Shown: positions 8,194-17,082, counted from the first letter of the stretch. The stretch: 64,000 nucleotides of DNA from JAWLHU01 sp041690255 (GCA_041690255.1 JAWLHU010000003.1:310001-374000); one strand, 5' to 3'. Notes: generated by a model not told the origin, from the sequence alone. Numbers and translations are program-made.

Positions 8194-9033
8194 GTGGATT
8201 CCCTGACGCATCTGTTGATGGGTCATGCGATGGGTGCGCTGGCCAGCAACCTCTCCCCGACAGCGGGAGCAGCGGTCTACTGGGCAGCCCTCATCGGCAA
8301 CTCCCTGCCGGACATTGATGTTCCGGTCAGCCTGATGCTCCGAAAGGGCATTTCGCTGCACCGGACCTACACCCATACGATTCCCGGCAACATGGTCCTC
8401 TCTGCCGGCGCCGCCCTGCTGCTTCAGCGTTTCTTCCCGGGAACCGGGTTTGCGCTTCTCTTCGGCTGGACGCTCTTGGGGACACTGGTCCACGTCGCAG
8501 TCGATTGCCTGAACCTCTTCGGCGCCAAACCGTTCTGGCCGCTCAATGGGCGATCGATTGAACTGGGTGTCCTCCATATTCTGGACCCGATCCTGCTGAT
8601 TATCCTCGGCATTCCGACCCTGGGCGCCGCTCTCGGCATGGCTTCCTCGCAGATGGTCGCCCTGGGCTTTGTGCTGATCTGGCCGTACATTCTCTACCGG
8701 CTGCAGACCGCCCGCCGCCTCCTCTTCCGGCTGAAGCGGGAAGGCTCCGGCCGGGCACGCATCGTACCCTGGTACACCTCGTGGCGGTACATCTTTGAGA
8801 CCGATGGTGCGATCGAGTATGGCCGTTGGCACCGCGGTATGCGTGTCGCCATGGAGACATTCGTCAAGCACGATGATCCTCGGATTACGGCATCCAAGGC
8901 CGACCCGCGTGTCGGTCACTTCCTGCGGCAGGCCGAATACCCGGTCGCCATGGTCCATGAGGATGCCGTTATCTGGATCGATGCGGTCCGGCGGCTCCGT
9001 GCGGACTTCGAGCCGCTGCGAGTAAAGCTCTAG
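8194..9033 (+). CDS. Membrane-bound metal-dependent hydrolase (YdjM/DUF457 family)
   Basis: 279 residues from the GTG at 8194, which lies seven bases after GGAGGG; the ATG at 8188 is only one base from that site and is rejected. The protein opens MDSLTHLLMGHAMGALAS and contains NSLPDIDVPVS, LHRTYTHT and VHVAVDCLNLFGAKPFWP. This His/Asp set is typical of the YdjM-like membrane hydrolases, with several membrane segments in the first 170 residues. The last 110 residues form a soluble tail. The exact substrate is unknown. The gene is monocistronic, with its own promoter, and ends in a hairpin shared with the convergent gene. Confidence 0.82.
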   Translation: MDSLTHLLMGHAMGALASNLSPTAGAAVYWAALIGNSLPDIDVPVSLMLRKGISLHRTYTHTIPGNMVLSAGAALLLQRFFPGTGFALLFGWTLLGTLVHVAVDCLNLFGAKPFWPLNGRSIELGVLHILDPILLIILGIPTLGAALGMASSQMVALGFVLIWPYILYRLQTARRLLFRLKREGSGRARIVPWYTSWRYIFETDGAIEYGRWHRGMRVAMETFVKHDDPRITASKADPRVGHFLRQAEYPVAMVHEDAVIWIDAVRRLRADFEPLRVKL

Positions 9034-9042
9034 CTCGCTGAT

Positions 9043-9082
9043 GCACAGAGGCTCCACCCGCTCTCGGGGTGGAGCCTCTGCG
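9043..9082. terminator. Bidirectional hairpin between convergent genes
   Basis: GCACAGAGGCTCCACCC (from 9043) pairs with GGGTGGAGCCTCTGCG. The hairpin lies between the stops at 9033 (+) and 9086 (-). There is no long T run, so termination efficiency is uncertain. Confidence 0.6.
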
Positions 9083-9085
9083 CGC

Positions 9086-9712
9086 CTATCCTATGGTCAG
9101 GCGCTCGCGGTATACCGCGACGCCCACCCGATTCAGATTCTTCCAGAACCGCTCCTTACCGCGGGCAGTCTCTCGGTAGAGCGCCAGAATCGCCTCGACA
9201 GTCGGGACAAGTTCAGAAGCAGAGACCCCTTCTGCCAGTCGCTGACCGACCTGCGGGTTGAGCCCACCGGGGCGCCCGCCGGCGTACACATCATAGCGAT
9301 CCGCATCCACCCGGACGATGCCAATGTCGCGGAGGAGCGCCTCCCCACAGTTGGATGCACAACCGCTGAACCCAACCCGGACCGGGAATGGCACCTGAGC
9401 CCCAGCCACAGCCTGATCGAGCCGTTGGGCATCGGGGAGGCCATCTACCTTCTCTCCCATGCAGAAGGTGCAGGTTTGTATATTCTTCACCACCGGCCCA
9501 GCCGGGTAGACGCCTAGCCCTGCTGCCCGCAAGGCGGCGTGCTGCTGGTCCAGGTCGGGGCGGTCGGTGTGAATGATTAGCTGCATGAAGCTGTTCAGCT
9601 CGACCTTTCCGCCTGGTCCGGCCATCTCGCTGATCCACTGCAGTTGCTCCGGTCGGAAGAAGACCTGCCCCACCCCGGGGGTGACCACATAGCGCGCAAG
9701 CTCTCTGGTCAC
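9086..9712 (-). CDS. Small nitrite/sulfite-reductase-like siroheme/4Fe-4S protein
   Basis: 208 residues, about a third of a full nitrite or sulfite reductase. A ferredoxin-like half (RYVVTPGVGQVFFRPEQL) is followed by the siroheme/4Fe-4S cysteine set TCTFCMGEK (about residues 80-88) and GFSGCASNCGEA (about 115-126). The C-terminal half resembles the end of the NirB/CysI catalytic domain. The GTG start follows GGGGGAG. It lies downstream of copZ with a hairpin between them. Small stand-alone proteins of this kind occur in many anaerobes; the substrate is not established. An assimilatory or anaerobic sulfite reductase accessory role is possible. Confidence 0.75.
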   Translation of the reverse strand: MTRELARYVVTPGVGQVFFRPEQLQWISEMAGPGGKVELNSFMQLIIHTDRPDLDQQHAALRAAGLGVYPAGPVVKNIQTCTFCMGEKVDGLPDAQRLDQAVAGAQVPFPVRVGFSGCASNCGEALLRDIGIVRVDADRYDVYAGGRPGGLNPQVGQRLAEGVSASELVPTVEAILALYRETARGKERFWKNLNRVGVAVYRERLTIG

Positions 9713-9732
9713 TCGCTCTCCCCCTGCCGAAA

Positions 9733-9757
9733 GGGGAGGGGCTTCCTGCCCCTCCCC
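9733..9757 (-). terminator. Hairpin between copZ and the siroheme-type protein gene
   Basis: GGGGAGGGGC (9733-9742) and GCCCCTCCCC (9748-9757) form a perfect ten-base stem just after the copZ stop. On the minus strand a short TTT follows. It may terminate or attenuate transcription into the next gene. Confidence 0.6.
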
Positions 9758-9764
9758 AGTTTAC

Positions 9765-9959
9765 TTAGCCGACGCTGACGACCTCGTAGCCCTCTTCCTC
9801 GATCGCTTCCTTGACCTTGGCGATATCGGCGTTGCCCTCAAACCGGGCCTCGCCGATCTTCACGTCGAGGTTCTCGAGGCCGGGGACGGCGGAAAGGGCC
9901 TTCTTCACACCCATGACACAGTGGTTGCAGCTCATGCCGCTGATTTTGACGACGGTCAT
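9765..9959 (-). CDS. copZ: Copper chaperone CopZ (heavy-metal-associated domain)
   Basis: 64 residues, a single HMA domain: MTVVKISGMSCNHCVMGVKK with the copper-binding MxCxxC motif, then the usual beta-alpha-beta-beta-alpha-beta pattern ending EAIEEEGYEVVSVG. I chose the ATG at 9959 over an upstream in-frame start because it gives the standard family N-terminus, with AAGGAG upstream. CopZ passes Cu(I) to a P-type ATPase; no copA is in the window. A CsoR-type palindrome lies 49 bp upstream. Confidence 0.92.
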   Translation of the reverse strand: MTVVKISGMSCNHCVMGVKKALSAVPGLENLDVKIGEARFEGNADIAKVKEAIEEEGYEVVSVG

Positions 9960-10007
9960 TCTATCGCACGCTCCTTCTAAGGCTAGCTGATGCACCTTGT
10001 GGCGTAT

Positions 10008-10024
10008 GTACCCCTACGGGGTAC
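10008..10024 (-). promoter_or_regulatory. CsoR-type copper operator upstream of copZ
   Basis: GTACCCCTACGGGGTAC is a perfect 17-bp palindrome with seven-base arms around TAC. It closely resembles the TACCC...GGGTA boxes bound by the Cu(I)-sensing repressor CsoR upstream of copZ/copA in Bacillus. It is 49 bp before the copZ start. Confidence 0.75.
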
Positions 10025-10063
10025 GGGGTCCTACGCCCATGGTACCGCCACCCTCTCCGGTCG

Positions 10064-11440
10064 TCAAGCCCCTGCCCACTCGAATTTGGCGGTAAAGTGG
10101 CGTAGAACCTTGGGCTCCAGGGCAAACCTGACACCCTTCACCTGCTCCCGCCGCTGCCAGACCCCTGCCAGCGCATCGGCCACCCACTCCATGTGGTTGT
10201 TCGTGTAGGTCCGGCGCGGAACGGCCAGGCGGAGGAACTCGACAGGACTCGGAATCTGCTCACCCGTCTCAGGGTCCCGGCCCATCATGAGTGAGCCTAC
10301 CTCCACGCCCCGGACTCCACCCTCGCTATAGAGTTCGACCGCAAGGGACTGGCCGGGGAACTGGCCGGCCGGGATCTGGGGGAGGAAGCGGCTCGCATCC
10401 ACGAAGATCGCGTGCCCGCCCACCGGTTCCTGGATCGGAATACCGGCCTCCTTCAGCATCCTGCCCAGGTAGGCGACCTGTCCGATCCGGGCCGCAAGGT
10501 ACTCCGGCTCAAGCGCCTCCATGAGGCCGACTGCCATGGCCTCTACATCGCGCCCGGCCAGACCGCCGTAGGTCAGGAAGCCCTCGAACGGCACCACGAG
10601 GCCGGCGGCCTGAGTATAGAGTTCCTCATTCTTAAAGGCCAGCAATCCGCCAATGTTGACCAGCCCATCTTTCTTGGCGGACATCATGAGGCCGTCACCG
10701 TAGCTAAACATCTCCCGCGCAATCTCCAGCGGCGACTTGAGGGTGTAGCCCTCCTCCCGCTGCTGAATGAACCAGGCGTTCTCCGCATAGCGGGCGGTGT
10801 CAAAGAGATAGGGAATGTCAAACTCACGGGCGATGGCCGAAGCCGACCGAATGTTGGCCATGGAGACCGGCTGCCCACCCGCGGAGTTGCATGTCACGGT
10901 CATGATGATTGCGGCGATGTTCTCCGGGCCGTGCTCCTCGATGAACCGGCGGAGTTTGATCAGGTCGATGTTCCCCTTGAAGGGGTGCTCCAGCGTCGTG
11001 TCGGCAGCCTCATCGATTACCAGGTCAACCGGACGGCCACCAGCCAGTTGGATATGCGCCCGGGTGGTGTCGAAGTGCATATTGCCGATCACGTACATAC
11101 CCTTCTCCTTGATCAGCGCCGGCAGGACCGACTGCTCGGCCCCCCGCCCCTGATGGGTCGGGATCACATATGGATAGCCGGTGATCGACTCCACGGTCTC
11201 CTTCAGCCGGTAGAAGGAGTCGCTGCCCGCATAGGACTCGTCGCCCCGCATCATGGCAGCCCACTGCTCCTCGCTCATGGCACCGGTCCCGGAGTCGGTC
11301 AGCAGGTCGATGAAGACATCGCGGGAGCGCAGGTTGAAGAGGTTGAGGCCGGCCTGCCGAATCTTCTGCTCACGTTCGGCACGGGGAATCAGGCGAATCG
11401 GCTCGATCATCTTGATCTTGTAAGGTTCAACATATCGCAT
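10064..11440 (-). CDS. tnaA: Tryptophanase (tryptophan indole-lyase)
   Basis: 458 residues from the ATG at 11440: MRYVEPYKIKMIEPIRLIPR. It has the beta-eliminating lyase hallmarks VFIDLLTDSGTGAMS, THQGRGAEQ, NSAGGQPVSM, and SAKKDGL with the PLP lysine near residue 260. It splits L-tryptophan to indole, pyruvate and ammonia. Tyrosine phenol-lyase is the close alternative. Here the substrate-deciding position reads GVRGVEVG, where the tyrosine enzyme has an arginine, and the C-terminus LEPKVLRHFTAKF is tryptophanase-like, so I favour tryptophanase. The start is supported by AAGGGGG eight bases upstream and by a sigma-54 promoter whose predicted transcript begins near 11471, downstream of an alternative ATG at 11473. 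Confidence 0.9.
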   Translation of the reverse strand: MRYVEPYKIKMIEPIRLIPRAEREQKIRQAGLNLFNLRSRDVFIDLLTDSGTGAMSEEQWAAMMRGDESYAGSDSFYRLKETVESITGYPYVIPTHQGRGAEQSVLPALIKEKGMYVIGNMHFDTTRAHIQLAGGRPVDLVIDEAADTTLEHPFKGNIDLIKLRRFIEEHGPENIAAIIMTVTCNSAGGQPVSMANIRSASAIAREFDIPYLFDTARYAENAWFIQQREEGYTLKSPLEIAREMFSYGDGLMMSAKKDGLVNIGGLLAFKNEELYTQAAGLVVPFEGFLTYGGLAGRDVEAMAVGLMEALEPEYLAARIGQVAYLGRMLKEAGIPIQEPVGGHAIFVDASRFLPQIPAGQFPGQSLAVELYSEGGVRGVEVGSLMMGRDPETGEQIPSPVEFLRLAVPRRTYTNNHMEWVADALAGVWQRREQVKGVRFALEPKVLRHFTAKFEWAGA

Positions 11441-11481
11441 AGAAAAGGCCCCCTTCCATGGATGTTCACCCATGTAAAAGG

Positions 11482-11497
11482 AGCAAGAATTGTGCCA
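11482..11497 (-). promoter_or_regulatory. Sigma-54 promoter of the tryptophanase gene
   Basis: On the minus strand TGGCACAATTCTTGCT matches TGGCAC-N5-TTGCW, with GG and GC separated by exactly ten bases. The predicted start is near 11471, giving a leader of about 31 bases to the ATG at 11440. Confidence 0.85.
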
Positions 11498-11552
11498 TGG
11501 CTAGATGCGGCTGGAACGCCCGATATGTCTGGACCCCAGCGCCTATCGTCTC

Positions 11553-11578
11553 ATCTTGATACATCGATAGTGCAAGAT
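11553..11578. promoter_or_regulatory. Candidate activator site upstream of tryptophanase
   Basis: A 26-bp interrupted palindrome: ATCTTG (11553-11558) and CAAGAT (11573-11578) flank a central ATCGAT-like core. It lies about 95 bp upstream of the predicted sigma-54 start, a normal enhancer position. A second inverted pair, GTCTCA/TGAGAC, lies at 11581-11605. Confidence 0.5.
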
Positions 11579-11653
11579 ATGTCTCAAAACAGATCACAGT
11601 GAGACAGTCTTTCTGCGTGACGATTCCGTATTGATTAGCGAGGTGAATTAGAT

Positions 11654-12178
11654 ATGAATGTTCTCCTCGTGGCAGTGATTCTGCTCGCCTTCTTCCCGGT
11701 GGTCCTGCTCCATGAGCTGGGGCATTTGATCATCGCCGCCTGGCGCGGGGCACGGGGCTTCACCATCGCCTTTGGCCAACCAGATAGCCGGATCACATGG
11801 ACCCTACCGTTACCAGGGCTCCCCATTCGCTTTCACCTGGACTGGCGGTTTTTCTTCACCCCACCCCACGTGAGATGGGAGAAGCAGCCGCGGTGGCGTC
11901 CATGGGAGAGGTTGATCCTGTCAGCCGCAGGGCCGGCGACCCCCCTTGCCCTCTTCTGGCTGCTGAGCGGCTCCCTGTTCGAGGGGATTCTGCTCTTTCT
12001 CCAGTGGCGCTACCCGGTCAACTCGGTGGCGGACGCCTTCCAGTTCCAGGCCCTCATGTCGTTCCTGGTCCCCCTCTTCCCCATGCGGTACCGCTCGCTG
12101 GACGGAATGTCGAGTGACGGGCTGTGCATTATCTTCGCGATCCGGGACATGCTACGCCCCGCTCAGTCCAGGTCGTAG
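11654..12178 (+). CDS. Small M50-like site-2 protease family membrane protein
   Basis: 174 residues. The first membrane segment carries LLHELGHLI, the HExxH zinc motif of M50 intramembrane metalloproteases, near residues 19-26. Two or three further hydrophobic segments follow, and SLDGMSSDG near residue 150 could supply the third zinc ligand. It is shorter than SpoIVFB or RseP and has no PDZ domain. GAGGTG lies eight bases before the ATG. Its last 16 bases overlap the convergent activator gene. The substrate is unknown. Confidence 0.75.
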   Translation: MNVLLVAVILLAFFPVVLLHELGHLIIAAWRGARGFTIAFGQPDSRITWTLPLPGLPIRFHLDWRFFFTPPHVRWEKQPRWRPWERLILSAAGPATPLALFWLLSGSLFEGILLFLQWRYPVNSVADAFQFQALMSFLVPLFPMRYRSLDGMSSDGLCIIFAIRDMLRPAQSRS

Positions 12179-13521
12179 GCAGTCAGTTTCCGGTAGAGGG
12201 TGGCCCGCCCCCAGCCCAGGTGCCGGGCAAGCGCCACCTTGGAGGGGAACCGCTTCAGCCCCTCCTCCAGGACCGCCCGCTCCACCTCCTCCCAGGTGGG
12301 GAACTCCCCCTCAAAGGCGAGGGCGATCCCCGGCTGCACCACCGGCCCCGGGCCGGGCCCCAACTCCGGGGGCAGATCCTCCGGGGTGATCAGGCCGTCA
12401 TCGTCGAGGGCCACCGCCTGCTCCACCAGGTTCTCCAGCTCCCGCACATTGCCAGGGTAGTGGTAGGCCATGAGGAGGCGCAGGGCGGCCGGGTCAATCC
12501 GGAGTCCGGCTCGGCCCAGGCGGCTCGTCGCCCGGTGCAGGGCATGGTCGATGAAGGCCGGCAGATCCTCACGCCGGCTGCGCAGGGGCGGCAGATGGAT
12601 CCGGATCACCCGCAGCCGGTAGTAGAGGTCCTCCCGGAAGCGGCGATCGGCCACCAGGTCGCCCAATCCCCGATTCGTAGCCGAGATAAACCGCACGTCG
12701 GCCCGCCGGGTCTGGCTGGAGCCGAGCCGCCGGAACTCGCCGTCCTGCAGGGCTCGCAGAAGCTTCGCCTGCATGGCGAGGTCCATGTCGCCGACCTCAT
12801 CTAGGAAGAGCGTGCCGCCGTCGGCCATCTCCAGGAGGCCGGCCCGCCCGCCCCGCCGGGCGCCGGTGAAGGCGCCGTCGTCGTAGCCGAAGAGCTCACT
12901 CTCCAGCAGCGTGCCGGGAACCGCAGCGCAGTTGACCGCCAGGAAGGGCCCCTTCGCCCGGTCGCTCCGGGCATGGATCAGCCGGGCGACCACCTCCTTG
13001 CCGGTGCCGCTCTCCCCCTCGATCAGCACGGGGGAGAGGACGCGGCTGGCCCGCAGCGCCAGGGAGAAGGCCGACTGGGCGGCGGGGGACCGCCCGACCA
13101 CCACCCCCTCCAGGGCCGAACCGGTGGAGAGGTACTCCTTCAGGAGGGCGATCGTGTTGCGGGCCTCCTGCAACTGCGTGGAGAGCGCGATCAGCTCGGT
13201 CAGGTCCCGGAAGACCGAGACAGCACCGATCAGCCGGCCGCTCTGCACCAGGGGCACGATGTTCGAGACCACCTCACGCCCGGCCACCCGGGTCCGGACC
13301 CCGACCAACTCCTGGCCCGACTCCATGGCCTGCAACAGGTGCGAATCGGGCACCACCTCGGCCACCCGCCGGTCGACAAACGCCTCCCGCTGCAACCCAG
13401 TAATCCGGGTGTTGGCTTCATTCACATAGACGACCAGGCCATCCGCATCGCTCACGGCCACGCCGTCGTGCAGAGCGTCCAGCAGGGGCTCAGCGGCACG
13501 GATCAGCTCCCGGATCTCCAT
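12163..13521 (-). CDS. Sigma-54-dependent activator (PAS-AAA+-Fis)
   Basis: 452 residues. A PAS domain occupies about residues 10-115 (DGVAVSDADGLVVYVNEANT). The AAA+ domain, about 140-375, has Walker A GESGTGKEV, an intact GAFTGA loop (YDDGAFTGARRGG) and Walker B TLFLDEVGDM. A Fis-type helix-turn-helix closes the protein (KVALARHLGWGRATLYRKL). There is no receiver domain, so the signal is presumably a small molecule or redox cue sensed by PAS. It lies one gene away from the sigma-54-dependent tryptophanase promoter and is the nearest candidate activator for it; this link is inferred. Confidence 0.9.
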   Translation of the reverse strand: MEIRELIRAAEPLLDALHDGVAVSDADGLVVYVNEANTRITGLQREAFVDRRVAEVVPDSHLLQAMESGQELVGVRTRVAGREVVSNIVPLVQSGRLIGAVSVFRDLTELIALSTQLQEARNTIALLKEYLSTGSALEGVVVGRSPAAQSAFSLALRASRVLSPVLIEGESGTGKEVVARLIHARSDRAKGPFLAVNCAAVPGTLLESELFGYDDGAFTGARRGGRAGLLEMADGGTLFLDEVGDMDLAMQAKLLRALQDGEFRRLGSSQTRRADVRFISATNRGLGDLVADRRFREDLYYRLRVIRIHLPPLRSRREDLPAFIDHALHRATSRLGRAGLRIDPAALRLLMAYHYPGNVRELENLVEQAVALDDDGLITPEDLPPELGPGPGPVVQPGIALAFEGEFPTWEEVERAVLEEGLKRFPSKVALARHLGWGRATLYRKLTAYDLD

Positions 13522-13656
13522 CGATCAACCCCCTCTCCTTCTGTATGGAGCATTCTGCGTCCCCCTGGTCTACCCTTCCGCGGTTCGCAACCGAATCCTC
13601 ACACGGTCTTAACCTCGACCGCCTATGATCATAGGGGATGGAGGAGGCCGTGGCAT
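13522..13656. other. Divergent intergenic region
   Basis: 135 bp between the PAS activator (-) and the broken GGDEF/EAL gene (+). It holds the GGAGGAGG ribosome binding site (13640-13647) of the latter. I see no convincing operator or sigma-54 element. Confidence 0.4.
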
Positions 13657-15848
13657 ATGCAACTCATCCGCAGACTACTCTCCCGTGCGCGGGTCCGGCT
13701 GCACCAGAAGCAGCAGCCCCTCCCCCTTCAGGAGGCGTTTCGCTCATCACCGGTGCTGAAGCGCCTGACAGCCTACCGCGACCGGGGCTGGTCACTGGGG
13801 ATCATCTACCTCGATATCGTGGACTTTCAGCAGTTTGAGCAGCGCCATGGCAACAAGCATGCCGAGGCGGTACTCGACCAGGTCGGGCAGATCCTTGAGT
13901 CCAGTGTACCGCGCCCCATGGCAGGGCTGTCGGTCGTTGCCCTCCAGAATCTCTGGGGCGATGATTACATTGCCTACGTAGGGCGGCCCTCCAGCATGGA
14001 GCCAGCCGATCTGCTCTCCCTGGCGGAGCGTGTCAGGCAGGTCGTGGAACGGAAGCTGAACCCACCCAACGCGGTTCGGCTCCGGGGACATCTCTCCCTG
14101 CGGACCGGCGCTGCGCTTCTGGAAGAGGGAGAGGACCGTTCGCTCAGCAGCCAGGTCTACCAGGCGGCCAAGACGGCTCAGGCGCTGGCCAGAGGGCTGA
14201 TCCAGCCGGAGGATATCGCCCTCTCGGCAGAGTTCCAACAGGTAATCACCGGCGGAGGGCTTCACAGCGTCTACCAGCCGGTGGTCAACCTCGCTACCGG
14301 GCGGATCTTCGGCTGGGAGGCGCTCATGCGGGGGCCGGCCGGCAGTCACTTCGCCTCCCCCGGGGCCCTCCTCCAGTTCGCCGAGAGCCACGCACAGATG
14401 TGGGGGTTGGAGCGAGCAGCACGCAGAGCCGCCCTGGCCGGACTCGGAACACTCCCACCGGAGGCGAGATCACCGAGGGCACCTCGATCGATGAGTACGA
14501 CGGCTTCCCCCGGCTCCTCCATCACTATCGTGAACAAGGGTACCTCGTCGCAGTCGATGATGTTGGGGCCGGTTATGCCGGGCTCCACTCCATTGCGGAA
14601 CTGCGGCCCGATTTCGTGAAGATCGACATGGGACTGGTGCGTGGCTGCGATGCCGATCCGGTCAAGCAGGCGATGCTTCAAGCCCTGTCCGGCCTGGGCA
14701 TGAAGATTGGGGCCCACGTGATCGCGGAGGGGATCGAGACCCAGGCAGAGTTGCAGGCGGTCCTGCGGGCGGGGGTCGTTCTCGGCCAGGGGTTTTTCCT
14801 CGGGCGCCCCGCTGCCCCGCCTGTCCCGCTGGAGCCACGGGTGGAGCGTGTGCTCCTCCGGGCGGGCAGCCACACACGCCCTGCCTCCGCACTCTCCCCC
14901 ATCGAATCATCGGTAGTCCCTGGCATGACGATCGCTCCAGAGATGCCGGTCCGTGAAGTCTCTGCCCTCTTTGAGAGCCAACCGTCGGTCGAGGGGTTCG
15001 TCGTGGTGGCGCAGGAGCGCCCAATTGGCCTGGTTATGCGCAACAAGCTCTTTCAGCGCCTGGGGATCCCCTATGGGGTGCCGCTCTTCTATGGCCGTCC
15101 GATCACGTCCATCGTGGACGCCAACCCCCTGATCGTGGAGGTGTCTGCCCCCATGGAGCAGGTCACCAGCCTGGTATCCGTGCGTGAGACCTCCCGCCGC
15201 TACGACCTGGTGGTCGTGACCGAGCAGGCCCGGTACCGGGGCGTGGTTTCGGTCCATCAACTGCTGAACGCCATGGCGGAGGACCGGTTCCAGGTGGCCC
15301 GACAGTCCAACCCGCTGACCGGCCTGCCTGGTAACTGGGTGATCCGGGAGCGCCTGGCTCGCCGGCAGGCTGGAAACCAGCCCTACTCGGTGGTCTACGC
15401 CGATCTGGACTCCTTCAAGATCTTCAACGACAACTATGGCTTCGAACATGGCGATGCTGCCCTGGCCTTCCTGGCCCGCCTGCTCAACCGCGCCCTGCTC
15501 CACCATGGCAACACCGACGACTTCCTTGGCCACGTTGGCGGCGATGACTTCCTGCTCATCACGACCCCGGACAGGGTGGATGCGATCGGGCTCTACATGA
15601 CCCGGGTGTTTGACCGGGTCGCCCCTCGCTTCTATACGAGGACTGACCGCCTGGCCGGCGGGCTGCACGGCTACGACCGGCAGGGGCAGCCGGTGGTGGC
15701 GCCCATTATGAAGGTCTCGCTGGCGGCGGTGGATTGCTCCGGGCAGGTGCCGGTGGCCTGGGGGGAGCTCGGAGCCCGCTCCGCTGCGCTGCGTCGGGCG
15801 AAGGCGAACGAGAGGAGTTGCCTGGTACGGGGACCGATGGAGACGTAA
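13657..15848 (+). pseudogene. GGDEF-EAL-CBS-GGDEF cyclic-di-GMP protein disrupted by an internal deletion and frameshift
   Basis: Reading begins at the ATG at 13657 (GGAGGAGG upstream). A degenerate GGDEF-like domain is followed by the start of an EAL domain (VYQPVVNLATGRIFGWEALM) and continues to LAGLGTLPPE near 14460. The homologous protein then resumes in another frame at EITEGTSIDEYDGF and runs through DDVGAGYAGL, the end of EAL, a CBS-like pair and a C-terminal GGDEF domain (YADLDSFKIFNDNYGFEHGD, then GGDDF) to 15848. Between the two parts about 35 residues normally present in EAL domains, including the conserved N-x-x-P metal-ligand segment, are missing. This fits a deletion of roughly 100 bp that also shifted the frame. 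The EAL activity must be lost; the downstream GGDEF could survive if translated separately. Confidence 0.75.
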
Positions 15849-15852
15849 CGGC

Positions 15853-15893
15853 AAAAGAGGTCCGGCGCATCGATTCTGCGCCGGACCTCTTTG
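15853..15893. terminator. Bidirectional terminator
   Basis: AAAAGAGGTCCGGCGCA (from 15854) pairs with TGCGCCGGACCTCTTT (15877-15892). A-rich and T-rich flanks suit both the gene ending at 15848 (+) and the one ending at 15899 (-). Confidence 0.88.
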
Positions 15894-15898
15894 TGTAC

Positions 15899-17008
15899 CT
15901 AAACCGACAGCCGCTCCTTCGTCCAGGTGGTCAGGACCTTGCAGCCGTCGGGGGTGACGATCACATCGTCCTCAATGCGGACGCCGCCCAGGCCGGGAAT
16001 GTAGATGCCAGGCTCAATTGTGAAGACATGGCCTACCTCGAGGGGCTTCTGATTGCCGCCGACGGCGTAGGGCTCTTCATGGACCTCGATCCCGAGCCCG
16101 TGCCCGGTCCGGTGGATGAAGTACTCGCCGTAGCCGGCCTTCTCGATCACATCGCGGGCTGCCCGGTCGATCTCACCGATCGGCACGCCGGGCCGGGTGG
16201 CGGCAATGGCGGCCAGGTTTGCGGCCAGGACCGTGTCATATACCTTGGCCATCTCCGCCGGCCACTCACCCAGGCAGACGGTCCGGGTAATGTCAGAGCG
16301 ATAGCCCTCGTAGAGGGCGCCGAAATCCATGAGCACCACCTGGCCCTCCGCGAGCACCTGATCGCCGGTGGCGCCGTGAGGCATGGCTGCCTTGGCCCCG
16401 AAGAGGACATGGGTCTCAAAGGCGAAGCCCTGGGCACCCGCCTCCAGCATAGCCTCCTCCAGCACGGCGGCCAGTTGCCGCTCTGTCACACCCGGCTTGA
16501 TCGCCTTCATGGCGGCGTCCAGGGCGGGATTGACCATGTCGGCGGCCCGCTGCAGCAGGGCGTCCTCGGCCACGCTCTTCTTCTCCCGCATGCCGGAGAT
16601 CACGGGGGTCAGGTCGCCCACCCCTGCGAGCAGCTCGCCGGCGGAGAGGTCGGCAGCGCCGGAGAACTTCTCAAAGAGGGTGAGGCTCAGCGCCTCCTTC
16701 TCCACGGCGACCGGCTGGCCCATGGCGCCGAAGCCCGCCAGGACCTCCCTGACCACGGCGAAGGGGTCGGAGCCGTCCATCCAGGTGCGCAGGTCCTTGA
16801 CCGCTGAGTGGCTCGCCTCCTCCCTCTCGAGGGCGGGGAGTACCAGGACGGGCTGCCCGGAGGCCGGTACGAGGAGGCCTGCGAACCGCTTGCTGGGGTT
16901 GGACCAGCCGCAGAGGTACTTCATGGATACCGGAGCAGTGACCAGTCCGGCGGAAAAGTTGTTGGAGCGGAGCCATGCTTGAACACCATCGAATCGCTGC
17001 TGATACAT
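15899..17008 (-). CDS. M24B aminopeptidase (Xaa-Pro dipeptidase/aminopeptidase)
   Basis: 369 residues from the ATG at 17008 (GGAGGG six bases upstream). An N-terminal creatinase-like domain (about 1-130) precedes the pita-bread catalytic domain. The metal ligands are visible: VVLMDFGALYEGYRSDITRT (two Asp), HRTGHGLGIEVHE (His), FTIEPGIY (Glu) and GVRIEDDVIV (Glu). It removes an N-terminal residue before proline or splits Xaa-Pro dipeptides. No signal peptide is present. It is a single gene between two terminated units. Confidence 0.9.
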   Translation of the reverse strand: MYQQRFDGVQAWLRSNNFSAGLVTAPVSMKYLCGWSNPSKRFAGLLVPASGQPVLVLPALEREEASHSAVKDLRTWMDGSDPFAVVREVLAGFGAMGQPVAVEKEALSLTLFEKFSGAADLSAGELLAGVGDLTPVISGMREKKSVAEDALLQRAADMVNPALDAAMKAIKPGVTERQLAAVLEEAMLEAGAQGFAFETHVLFGAKAAMPHGATGDQVLAEGQVVLMDFGALYEGYRSDITRTVCLGEWPAEMAKVYDTVLAANLAAIAATRPGVPIGEIDRAARDVIEKAGYGEYFIHRTGHGLGIEVHEEPYAVGGNQKPLEVGHVFTIEPGIYIPGLGGVRIEDDVIVTPDGCKVLTTWTKERLSV

Positions 17009-17082
17009 GACGAGCCCTCCCACCATGTCCTATCATCCGATCTGTCTACAGGGTTCGGGGAGCCCGTTGCCACTTCCTGCCG

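Noticed and set aside
10064..11440. Tyrosine phenol-lyase instead of tryptophanase
   Set aside because: The position that is arginine in tyrosine phenol-lyases is valine here (GVRGVEVG), and the C-terminus matches tryptophanase. Not excluded biochemically.
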